Origin: Calendula officinalis
Lineage: Eukaryota; Streptophyta; Magnoliopsida; Asterales; Asteraceae
Assembly: GCA_963853835.1 (NCBI GenBank)
Contig: OY970835.1
Span: forward strand, 39,217,547-39,281,546
DNA: 64,000 nt
Direction: 5' to 3'
A program made the translations under genes and the position numbers. How positions within the stretch are numbered: the stretch's first letter is position 1; every line of letters starts with the position of its first letter. Below, piece by piece: positions 9,545 to 19,787 of this stretch. Under the pieces are notes generated by a model that saw nothing but the letters and a program-made list of their open reading frames with translations, searched no databases and was not told the origin of the DNA.

Positions 9545-12312
9545 ATGCACTTAAATTCTTCTGAGGATGTCATGCCTTGGGTTGGATTGTATGTTGCTAT
9601 AGCATCTCTAGTTTGCACTCTTTTAATGGCGGAAGATGTATTGCAAGCCTTTTGGCAATGGAAACTTTGGTTTCCAAATAGATTTTTCACTCTAAATGCG
9701 GCTTCCATCACACTAATCGCAATAGCAATGAAGCTACCCGTCGATCTAAATTCCGACGAGGATGATAATGTTGACTTTGCAAAGATAAGCGGCGTCTTTT
9801 TCTTGTTCACCATGTTAGCCAACTTCCTCCCGTCTTTAGGGCTTATGGATGACAAACAACTTTTACTAAACATGGTAGCTTTCACTATCCTCATAATCAC
9901 TATTGTTGTAAATCTATGTGTTGGAACAAAATTACAGATCAACTTAATACTGATGCTGCAGTTAGTACTGATTATGTTTACTACTGATGAATGTTATACT
10001 TAGTACTGATGGGGCAGAATTACTTATTACTGATGAAGTTGATACTGGTGTAATCTATAACTTAGTTACTACTGGTCAAGGCATATTGAAGATACTACTG
10101 ATCAATAGTAGTTACTACTGACGTTGTATCTGGACTTACTACTGGTCACCAGAGTTACTACTGACGTTGCAAAACTTACTACTGGTGATTGCAGTTACTA
10201 CTGGTATACGTTTTGGAAGCATATCAAGTCCGAGATCTTCGTAGAGATAGTTATAGAATGTAATTCAATGTATATCTTTATAATTCGAATGTAAATCAAG
10301 TCCTAGAATAACTAGGGTAAATAGTTAGGCTTCAAGGACTATTATATATAGTTCCTTACGAATTGTAAACGTACGTGTGTATTGTGAATCAATAATATAC
10401 ATTGAAGCTTTTTGTGAAACTGTGTTCTTAATATTTTCGTATATTATTTTACAGTTCATCGTTCTTTATTCATTGATATAGTGTTGATCCGCTGCAACTT
10501 CTATTATCAATTAGATCTAAGGTTTTTATTAACTTGTTCATAGTTAATCGATCCTGACACCATGGATTCAAGTTCTTGTTCCTTATGTGTTTGGAGAATC
10601 ACTTCTATTAGCTCGTTTGTTAACCTTTCTCCTCTTTGGGTGTTTTCGGTAGCTTTAACTGTCCCAGCATCTAGAAGAATTTTACAACACCAATACAATG
10701 AATTGCACAAATTGGCTTCAAACGAACAAGATATAAACTTCTCATACGAGGAATTTGTGCATAAGATTAAAAAGTATTGGATGATGGCAGAAACTGGGAA
10801 CCCCCAATTTGTGATTGCTTGTTCACAAGTTTCTTCTACTTTTGGGGTTATATGTTTGGTCATTGCTTTCATTTCAATATATCTGTACTCTGAAATTAAA
10901 TATCTTGAAGATGGACAATCAAATTATAAGTGGTCACTTAAGGTCATTTACAACGTGCAATTAGCTGGGGTTATAATAGGTAGCATAGCACCAATTTTTA
11001 GATGCTTGACGAGCATTAGTTATTTCAACATCTCCAAGAAATGGAGCAAGAACCATCTAAATGTGTTTAGAGTCGAGAAACATTGGATCCAAAGACTTCA
11101 GCAGTGGAAACGCAGTCGCATCATTTCAAACATCCCGGGTCGTCATTGCAAAATAGTTTTCCATTTTCTCAAAAATATGATTTTGAACTTTTGTATAGGG
11201 GTTCAAGTAATGGTAGTAGTTACGTCTAATACAATATGTCTCGTTCCAAGATCTTTACTGATCATGTTCTCGTGTTGTTGGTATATCTACAAGTCGATGT
11301 TAAAAAGGTCTACAAAGGAAGCAAATGTGTCCGAGATTGAAGAATATGCGAGATATGTTTTACAAATTGAAGGTGATGCAAAGCTTTCGAAGAGAATGTT
11401 AAAAAGTACTCTCAACTCAATAACTCGATTTCTTCATGTGTCTGAAAAGAATAGGCCAATAAATCTAATCAAGCTTCTACATAAATCTACCGGATTCAAT
11501 GGTGTAGTAGAGTTTGACAATAACCAAGTCCCGCATCTAAATTCAAAAGAACCCCAAAATTCTTGGAGCTTAGTAGTCGTGACGTGACGCTAACAGCCAT
11601 TGCGGTCGCACTTCCTAACATTGCAAATAACCATGTGAAAGAGTTACTTCTTAACATGAGTGAAGGCCTCCAAATTGTAAAATATGTTGAAGAAACCCTC
11701 AACAAGAATGATGAATTGGTGAAGGCTAGAAAAGCATCTCGACGTTTAGGCAATGAAGTTGAAGTATATCGAACATGGCTAGAAATTGATCTAAAAAATA
11801 AAGCTCGTAAAGGAAAAACATCAAAGGAGATCCTTCAATGGTTGGGTGATGAAGCAATAAAGATCGTGATACTATCCAATAACTCCAAAAATGCAAGTCT
11901 ACACTCACTTCATGAGTACATTTCTGCAAATTCCATGTATAGAATTAGCCAAACCATATTGCTTCATTGCAACAAGCAAGAAAAATGGCCAACGAATGAA
12001 GAAGTCTTTGAGTGGATATCAACAATAATTGCGGATATATTCTTTGCTTGTTTTACCAACTTACCACGTGTCATAACTATGAAATGTCATCACGATGCAA
12101 TAGAGAAAAGGCAAGACAACATCCGAAGTGCGGCTCAAATTCTAGGTAAATCTAAAAGGATCCTGGAGATTCTTAAAGCACGCCAACTCCCTAATCTTGG
12201 TATGGATTCTATGGCGTACTTAGACAAGTGGCATGCATTTCTAAAAAGTCATATTCCCAATGATCATGCCTCTACAAGTTCTAACGAATTGGTCATTGTA
12301 ACTATCATGTAA
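9545..12312 (+). pseudogene. Multi-pass membrane protein copy 1, broken by a solo LTR
   Basis: Closely related to the intact 707-aa gene at 33227-35350. Codons for residues 1-126 run from 9545 to 9918 (MPWVGLYVAIASLVC, LWFPNRFFTLNAASITL). A 641-bp Copia solo LTR then interrupts the frame, and homology resumes at 10565. A small indel follows between 10565 and 10640. Near 11577 the word GTGAC is duplicated in tandem relative to the paralogue, a +5 shift that separates NSWSLVVVT from the remaining C-terminal third (11590-12312), which still reads well. The promoter and about 350 bp of 3' flank are also homologous. Two separate lesions make function unlikely. The few internal stops suggest that death is fairly recent. 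Confidence 0.88.
9919..10559 (+). mobile_element. Copia (SIRE-like) solo LTR
   Basis: Starts TGTTGGAACAAAA and ends CGATCCTGACA. It is homologous throughout to the 5' LTR of the Copia element at 49766-50384 read on the minus strand, so its sense strand is plus. The flanks CTATG (9914-9918) and CCATG (10560-10564) are a 5-bp target duplication with one mismatch. There is no internal domain, so unequal or intrastrand LTR recombination has removed the element. It carries about eight TACTACTG words at 9980-10205. It lies inside the membrane-protein coding sequence in sense orientation. Confidence 0.92.
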
Positions 12313-12834
12313 TAAAACTGGATCAAAATTTGTTATTATGCAACTATCATGTAATAAAAGTGGATCAAAATTTGTCATTATGTAATACATATCTAGAATA
12401 ATTCTACCCTATGTTTGCATCCGCTAGTTAATCGCCATCCAAGCTCTTTGCTTTCTAATTTTACTAGCACTTTACTTTTTAGACACAAATGCTAACAAAT
12501 TAGAATCTATTATTTACTTGCATTTTAAGGTGTGTTTGATCAAGAAAAACGACAATCGAGTGGTCAGAAATCACCTTATGGCAAACTTTATCACTAAGGA
12601 TAACCACACTAATTAATCTTTAACAAGTAACAAATCGGACCCATTTAACATGATAAAAATTCTTACCATATAAATAAAATGCATCCAAAGTTTCATCGAT
12701 AATATTCAACACTTTCAACTACTGATGGAGCGTATCCACCTTCATTAATTAGCTTTTGGATTCCATACCTATTATTGAGTTATTAATAACTATAATTAGG
12801 TGCGCACATATCATGATATACATTAGAGTAAATT
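12313..12834. other. 3' flank of copy 1, duplicated with the gene
   Basis: No gene. The first 350 bases match the 3' flank of the intact paralogue at 35351-35655 (for example GTTAATCGCCATCCAA, CTCTTTGCTTT and GACCCATTTAACAT). The duplication unit therefore extends well beyond the stop codon. A stretch of 12313-12385 repeats the end of the gene: AACTATCATGTAATAAAA occurs twice. Confidence 0.7.
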
Positions 12835-14135
12835 ACCGAAATAATCGATTCTGCATTTTTTTCCTTATACTTTTTTTTCCGGGATTTCTGTCCCTGTACT
12901 ATTTAAAATTCAGGTTTTATGTCATTCCGTCCAAATATGACTGTTAACTAACAGAGGATGCCAAATATATGAGGGTATTTTGGTCTTTTTCAATTTTCTT
13001 TTTTATTTCTATTTTTTTCTTCTCCCTCCTTCATCTTCTTCAACTATTCTTTCAAGATTCTTCATCTCTAAACACAAAATCAAAAGCATATTAAAAATTT
13101 TTGCTCGTAGATGAATCCTGTGGGTCGTATATGAAATCCAAATCAAATAATAGTTGGAGGAATCTATATGAATTTGAACTCTAACTTCTCCACAATGCTG
13201 TTTCTAGTCTTAATTAACCAAATTAAAGCAAAAAATTAGCAATAAGAACCCTAATTAAGAACTCAAGACAAGCAATAAGAGAAATAAATTAGCAAAATAC
13301 ATACTCTTTGAAACGGGTTACAGAAGATTAGAATCGAAATGAGTTTACATCAGTTCTCACTCCGGCTGCTCACATCTCCGGCCGTTCTCACACCTCCGCC
13401 GTTCCCACATCTCCGTGCTCACTGCGTTCTACGGTACGCCAAAGGGACCACCGTCTGTTTTGCAAAACCGCCGGAGATGGTGACCGGCGCTGGGTTGTGG
13501 GGCTTCCGAATCGAAAGCTCTTTATGTAGATCTCTAGTTTTTGTGCGTGCCTTTGATTTTCCTATTTGTTCAGATCTATAAATTTTACGAATCGAAAGAA
13601 ACCCTATATGTAGATCTCTGGTTTTGTGTGTGCCTAGGATTTCGATTTAACGGCGGCGGTGGTTGCAGCGGAGGTGGGAGGTCACGGTGGCGATATCTCG
13701 GTTTCGGCCGAATAGAATATGTAAAAACTCCGATTTGCAGTCCTTGTTTTATGAAAAATGGGTTCTTTATTGGATTTTGTATATACACAGTCACAATGTT
13801 CTCGTTTTAGGTTGAAAGGGGTTTTTGGTGCATTGAGTTTTTTTGTTGTTGTTGATGATGATGTCCCTGTGATTTGGTTGATTGATTTTTGAGTCATACC
13901 TTTGTTAGATTTTAGTTTTGATTTATGTACGGAGAAAGAGCTAAATCATGTTCTTCATGTCTGTCTTGCAGGTTCAATGATGTGAAGAAGAAAGGTGCAA
14001 AAATGATCAAAATTGGATCGAACGATAAAAACTCAGAAAATTAAAAATGTACATGGATAAAAAAAATTGGAAAAAAATATAAGAATAAAAATGCGAAAAT
14101 CACATGAATAATTTTGGTAATTTAATGATTACTCT
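12835..14135. mobile_element. Probable non-autonomous TIR (MULE-like) element with GC-rich centre
   Basis: The ends are imperfect inverted repeats over about 50 bases. The left AGAGTAAATTACCGAAATAA answers the right GAATAATTTTGGTAATTTA, and both have TATAAG(G/A)A-AAAAATGC inward. Inside, at about 13340-13710, lies a GC-rich stretch that looks like transduplicated plant gene sequence (CCGGCCGTTCTCACACCTCC), but no protein is recognisable. The left part carries GTTAACTAACAGAGGATGCC followed by a TGAGGGTATTTTGGTC block typical of repetitive dicot elements. I could not find a clean 9-bp target duplication, so the superfamily is uncertain. Confidence 0.45.
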
Positions 14136-14869
14136 ATGGCCCCCTCTAAATTCACTAATAAGTAAATTGACAAATTCTAATGATTAGTTTAATGTTAGAA
14201 AGATAAATGTGATGATTACTTTAATCATTGTCAAAATTATACTTTTTAGTTAAATGTCACATTTTCTTTTACTAATTAAATGTAAGACTTTTTAATTAAA
14301 TGTCACACTTTTTAATTAAATGTCATTTTTTATATCAAAAAAATCAAATATGAAAATATTTTTACATTAATAAAATACAATTAACATAAAAATAAAATTA
14401 CATAAAAACAGGTTCATGATTATTATAATATCTGTAAAACTCTTCTGGACGACTAACATATGACTCTTCCCATCCAGATGCAATGTCATATGTAATTATC
14501 AATTTAAATGTAACACTTTTTGTAAACTTTATACTATATGTAATCTATACAATTGTGTTCCTTACTATGCTTTTTAAAATAAATAAATAATACTTAAAAA
14601 TTAAACATGAAAACACATGTTTTTATTACGATAGCTTATATTATATTATAACTTACTTTAAATAAATGATAATATAATTAAAAGATAATGTGCTTAAAAT
14701 TATCAAATAAATATTAAGATAAAACTATGATTTGATGTAAGACACTGAGATGATTTCTATCACTTTGGTGGGAATAGTGAAAATGAATGGTAGCCTTAGA
14801 GCATGCCTAAAACAAACCACAAAAAGCTTGAAACAGAAAATTTGACCCGATATTTTATGAAATGATACG
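14136..14869. other. AT-rich spacer
   Basis: No gene. The word TTAATTAAATGTCA(CAC)TTTTT recurs three or four times at 14245-14330, a local low-complexity repeat. Nothing else recognised. Confidence 0.5.
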
Positions 14870-15240
14870 TCAGTTAACATTTAAATCTGATCTGTGTGGT
14901 TATTATCCGTCAGAAAATAGATGAAATTTCTTTGAAGCTCCAGTAATTTCCATCCATGCGTTTACTTTGAGGGTCAATAGTCTGTATACAACTATAATCA
15001 CTTTGTATAAATTAATTATAATCCAGCAGAGCCGACCTTAGGTTAATATATTTATGTATCTTGTATTTCTGTATTTATAGGTCATTAATAAGAATGGAAT
15101 ATTCATTGGAAAATATGCCTGAATACTTGATAAAAAAATAACAACTTGGAAGCAATATCTAATTTCCAACTCTTAGAAAATCAAGTATATCTAAGCTAAA
15201 TTGTCATTTCCCCTTGTCTCGAACGATTCCTTTGTGGTGC
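14870..15240 (+). pseudogene. Promoter and start stub of a third membrane-protein copy
   Basis: The segment 14925-15010 (TTTCCATCCATGCGTTTAC, GGGTCAATAG, TACAACTATAATCACTTTG) matches the upstream regions of both larger copies at 9340-9400 and 32605-32680. Near 15205-15235 TTTCCCCTTGTCTCGAACGA then TTCCTTTG corresponds to the start-codon region of the gene, with ATG replaced by ATT. Homology then stops. This looks like a truncated relic of another duplicate. There is no coding potential. Confidence 0.55.
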
Positions 15241-15489
15241 AGACTAAATAACGATAACAAAGATAGGTCCCGTTGATTCGAAGAATATCCAGGATAATCT
15301 AAATGAAAAACCACGTTGATTTAAGAATACCGTGGATTTGGGTCTTCAGAAGCTATTCAACTAAAAAAACACGAATTTAAGAGAAAAACTCATATTTTCA
15401 TAAAAATCAAAAGTAATCATTCCAGACACACAATCAGAGTCTAGAATTTAGAATAGTCCTTATTCTGGAAACTTTTGTCATGTTTGATC

Positions 15490-16745
15490 ATGTAGGCCAA
15501 ACAGTGTTAACTTTCTCTATTAAGTTCCCATATACCCCTCACGTGAGGGCATTTCCGTACTTTCAATCTAAACATAATTAAAATATTTTTCTTTTTTTCC
15601 CTCTTTTCCTTTTCCTTTTTTTTTATTTGTCTCCAAAACACACAAACACAGATCGTGTTTGGTCTCCGGCGACCACCCAAACCGTCCCCCACACAAATCA
15701 TGTTTGGTCTCCGGCGACCACCCAAATCGTCCCCCACCCCTTTCATCTCTTTGTCTGGGTGCAGATTGAGGTCTGAAACCATCATCATGAAAGAGATGCA
15801 GAGGAGAACAAAAAGAAAGAGAGACAGCTGAAGAGATACTATAATCCACAGAGATGCAATCTGTCTGTGAAATAATCCAAATCAAATCGGAATCACGTAA
15901 TAGTTGTTCTAAAAACACCTTCACGGTAATTTCTGTACAAAACCAGATCTGCCGCCTCCTCGAAAACCCTAGATCCGCCGTTCCCGACACCGTCGCTCTA
16001 ACCCTTCTTCGCCGTTCCCGACATCGCCACCTCGCAAACCCTAGATTAATCGCCGTACAAAACCAGATCGCGGTCTGAGGTGAGCATTCGAGAAATCAAC
16101 TTTCCGATGACGTTAAGCGTGTTTTTGGTAGCGAATTTGTGATGGTGCCGTACTTTTGGAGAAATGAACGGAGGTGATTACCGGAAAATCAGATCGATCG
16201 GAAAGCCGGCAACTGGTGGTAGGTGTGGGCGATGGTTACGACAAATGTGATTTGTTAAGTCTGACTTAAACTATAAAATTATAAATGGATTTCTTGTTTA
16301 TGATCAGATTCTGAAGAAGAAAATTTGATGATGATTTGGGGATGATGTTGAAGAAGAAAGGGATTTCTTTGTGTGCAGCTCTCTGTGTGAAGTAGAAAGT
16401 GTGTGGCCAGGTCAAATAAACAGGAAAAAGACAAAAATAAGAATTGATATTGCTACCATAACCCATTTAATGATTATATCACACAGTACAAATTTTATAG
16501 CTAACTGTACAAGTATATTAAGCATTATGTGTGATACATACCTTAAAAGTTATGGTAGAAAAATCACCCCCGACATAAATACCATCATGTGCGATGCACA
16601 TGAGTTGACTTAGCAGAAAATTTTAACATCGTTTAGTTTAGAAAACTAAATATGACAAAACTATCTCTGTCATCATTTTTGAAAGATTAAGATAAAAGTT
16701 CAATTTTGTACAAACGTAAAGGACGATTTTTGTAGTTAACTCTTC
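15490..16745. other. Gene-fragment-bearing repeat region
   Basis: Contains a tandem pair of about 43 bases at 15655-15740 (TTTGGTCTCCGGCGACCACC twice) and a GC-rich stretch 15940-16080 resembling a plant first exon. It ends with GTTTGTACAAAATTGAACTT (minus strand), part of a pattern common at the edges of repetitive dicot elements (ACTACAAAAATCGTCC). Open frames here (15507-15788, 15854-16078) encode nothing I recognise. Probably one or two decayed TIR elements with captured sequence. Confidence 0.35.
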
Positions 16746-16786
16746 TGTTTATTGCTATATAGTTACTGTGGTTGTGGCATTAAAGC

Positions 16787-17739
16787 GTGACAAAATCAGA
16801 CATGACATGATAACTCGATACGAACCCGACACGAAATTAGTGGGTTTGGGTTAGAGGTCTCGACACGTTTAAGTAAACGTACTCGACATGACACGAAAAT
16901 TAAATGGGTTGGGTTAGTGTCAATATACTCAACTCGAAGATAACCCGATTCACTAGTTTAAGTATGTATATATTTAAATAAATCTTATATTTTGAAGTAT
17001 ATTATATGTAAATATTACTCCCTCATCCCACAAAAAACTTCACATTTCAATTTGGCATAAGTTTTAATGTGATAGTTAGTGGTGGGGTCATTGATAATGA
17101 TTTTGATTAAAATATAAGATTGGTTTGGAGAGAGAAAGATAGTTAGTGGATAGTTAGTGGCGGTGTCCTTAATAATAATAGTTTTTTTATTATGTGGAGC
17201 CCATCAAATGTAAGAAATGAGAAGTTTTTTGTGGGACAAAAATTTAGGGTGAAATAAGAAGTTTTTTGTGGGAGGAAGGAGTATAACTTAGTAGTTGTAT
17301 TAGAAAAGATTGAGCTTTTATTTCATATTTAAGCTTAATATCTAATTAGGTTTGACATTATTGGTAATTTTTGTCTTGATTTATAGGAACATTTTACTCT
17401 AACTGTATACGAAAAACAACAAATCAAGTGCTTAAACACAACAATTTGAATTAGGTAAGAGGATATGATCATATGAAGGATGAAGTGGTTTTTTTTTATT
17501 TTTGTTACGTTTTGTTAGATTTTTATTGCGTTTTTGTTGGATAATTATTATGTTTAATCGCTATATGCGAATTTTCATCGCTTAAACGGGTTAATTAGGT
17601 TGGGTCGGGTTGACACGAAATTAACCGTGTCGGGTTTGGGTAAACATTTTGAACCCGTTTATTAAACGTGTCGGGTTTGAGTTTAAGGGTCTCAACATGT
17701 CTAACATCTCGACACAACACGACCCATTTGTCACGTCTA
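16787..17739. mobile_element. hAT-like non-autonomous element with nested MITE
   Basis: The 8-bp repeat ATTAAAGC lies at 16779-16786 and 17740-17747. Inside, GTGACAAAATC at the left faces TTTGTCACGTCTA at the right. The interior is rich in GACACG, CGGGTT and AACCCG words that form many small inverted repeats. An 8-bp duplication and subterminal repeats suit hAT. The terminal repeats are offset by about five bases, which leaves the exact left end uncertain. A Stowaway MITE is nested at 17018-17281. Confidence 0.6.
17018..17281. mobile_element. Stowaway-type MITE (nested)
   Basis: Left CTCCCTCATCCCACAAAAAA faces right TTTTTTGTGGGAGGAAGGAG; TA flanks at 17016-17017 and 17282-17283. The subterminal repeat GAAGTTTTTTGTGGGA occurs twice at the right. 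Same family as 54185-54448. Confidence 0.85.
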
Positions 17740-17828
17740 ATTAAAGCTCTGCGAGTTAATTATTTTTCGTGTTCTTTTCCTTTCCTTACTTTTGGCGCAA
17801 TATCTTTAAGAAATATGTTTTGTATTTA

Positions 17829-17861
17829 ACTAGCAGGCTTACCCCGTGCGATGCCGCGGGG
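17829..17861 (-). mobile_element. Helitron 3' terminus (minus strand)
   Basis: Read on the minus strand: CCCCG, a 10-base loop and CGGGG form a GC hairpin (17842-17861). About eight bases later comes CTAG (17830-17833) and T. The element would extend to the right. I found no Helitron 5' end or helicase there. The GC-rich hairpin in AT-rich surroundings makes a chance match unlikely. Confidence 0.65.
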
Positions 17862-18453
17862 AAATTCTGTATAATAAATAAAAGGTTGTTTACTAACTTT
17901 TACATTTGACATTCAAGAAATTATCTAATATAATACCTTGAATATAGTTTACTGCATTTTACATGACGGTAAAAGATTTTTTTCATCCGTAATTATTTCT
18001 GTTATTCGACTAATCGAGGCATATTGTTGTAGTTTTTTCGGTTGTTCGAACGTTGGTATCCGTATATGTTACTATGTTAGGACTTAGGACTCATTTGTAT
18101 ATATAAAGCTTCTCTTATATATTGATAGGATAAGCTACACATAAATACGATTATACAAACATAAACAATGATCAAAATGTTTATTTTCACAACCAGGCTG
18201 CCTAAACTTGTTTTCAAACTCCAGAAGGACGAAACCTGAGATGCAATCAAATCACATAAGATCAAATTATTCAACAAAAACCTAAAAATCAGGAGCAAAA
18301 TCAACCAAAAAATAATTATCAATAAAAATTCAAGGTTTGAGTGATATAACTTCAGCAAGTGTTCCCGTTTACTAATAGTTGATGTGGGCTAAATTTTCAT
18401 CTTCAATTAGTCACAGGCCAAGTAAGGAATACGCAAAAATAAAAATTGATTCA
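17862..18453. other. Possible body of the minus-strand Helitron
   Basis: AT-rich and non-coding. It lies on the Helitron side of the 3' end at 17829-17861, so part of it may be a short non-autonomous Helitron. I see no defined left boundary of another element. Confidence 0.35.
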
Positions 18454-19774
18454 TGTTGTATCCCGAATTCACACTCCCCAGACGGATGGGTGTCCTGCAA
18501 CCAAAGAGTAGATCTACGTTAAGTGACCACCGGGATGGAATCCCGGGCGGACCCTCCGAAGATTAAGGCAGTATATATATCGAGACGTGAGGTCGTAAAT
18601 GTGAACGTATAATAAATGTGGTGTGTATTTAATGAAGGATTTATGTGCATAGTTAGTCAACCTATGATGATACATCCATGCCTACGAAACACTTAAGGGT
18701 CACACCGGTGAGTGCATGTAATACGAGCAAGATATGCAATGATACTACGAAGAGGAATGATTCATAATTGTCATTATGAATCAGTTAAGTATTGAGTTAA
18801 GTTTAACTTATTACTAGAGTAGTTTAACTAACTAATTAATACAAGTACTTGTACATTTACTAGTTGAGTAAATATACAATGTGTTAATTATAGATTATCC
18901 ATGATATGATTTAAAGCTATTAAATCATATAGTAATTGGATAATATTGTTGTATAAATTATATAAAGGTTATTATATAATTAATTTTAAAAGTATAAATA
19001 CAAGTATATAATTCGTGTATATGGGTACCGAATTATTAGTGTATTAATACTAGACATTTAATAATTAAGTGCAACAATAATAAACTAGTTAAAACTATAA
19101 GGGTTGAAAGTGTAAAAGGAAAAGTTTAATTAAGAAACGTTTCTTAATTAAATTAGAAGGACTTAAGTGAAAGATCTTCCATTATAAATAGAAGATCTAA
19201 GCTTCACTTTATTCCTTCCACCCCAATACCCTAGCCACGAAATTCCTTCTCTCCCTATGGAGATTTCGGCCGAAACACATCCCAAGAACACAAGCCTTGT
19301 GTTCTTCGTGTTCTTCGTTCGTTCTTCGTGTTCTTCAAGTATTGAAGAACAAGATCGTTGCAAGTGATCAACTAGAAGATCGTTCGTCGTGTTCATCATC
19401 AGTGGATCTATCTTAAGCATTAACTAAGGTATGAATTGGAAAAACCCTTTTTCCATTCTCCCCTTTGTACGAAAGTCGAACCAAGAACCCTAGGGTTCTT
19501 GGTCAGTTCGTCGAACACCACAAGTGTGTGTGTGTGTGTGTGTTCGAGTTTTTCGTCCAAGGTTTCTTTTCTTGTTAATCTAGTTTAGATTTCCAACATC
19601 CCATAATCCTTTAGGGTTTAAGGATTAAGTTTAATCTCAGTTCCGTTTTTAGGGATTAAACTAGCTAGTTGGTTTAACCGGCAAGAACAAGTTCATGTTC
19701 TTGACAGTATGGTTCGAACCAAGCATACTAGGAGGTTGACCCAAGTGGTCAATCAGTTACAATGAAACCCTTCA
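18454..19774 (+). repeat. Probable 5' LTR of a plus-strand LTR retrotransposon
   Basis: Inferred from the primer binding site TGGTATCAGAGC at 19776-19787, which starts two bases after the proposed end CTTCA. The proposed start is TGTTGTATCCCGAATTC. Inside is a TATA-like TATAAATAG at about 19183-19192 in a promoter-like position and a (GT)n run near 19524-19542. No second copy of this sequence occurs in the window, so the left boundary rests on the TG rule alone. The partner LTR is missing or outside. Confidence 0.55.
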
Positions 19775-19775
19775 G

Positions 19776-19787
19776 TGGTATCAGAGC
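19776..19787 (+). promoter_or_regulatory. Primer binding site (initiator Met tRNA)
   Basis: TGGTATCAGAGC, the complement of the 3' end of plant initiator Met tRNA, used to prime minus-strand DNA synthesis in LTR retrotransposons. It fixes plus orientation for this element. Confidence 0.85.

Noticed and set aside
13339..13810. Possible small gene in GC-rich sequence
   Set aside because: No domain, overlapping frames on both strands; more likely captured or repetitive sequence inside a TIR element.
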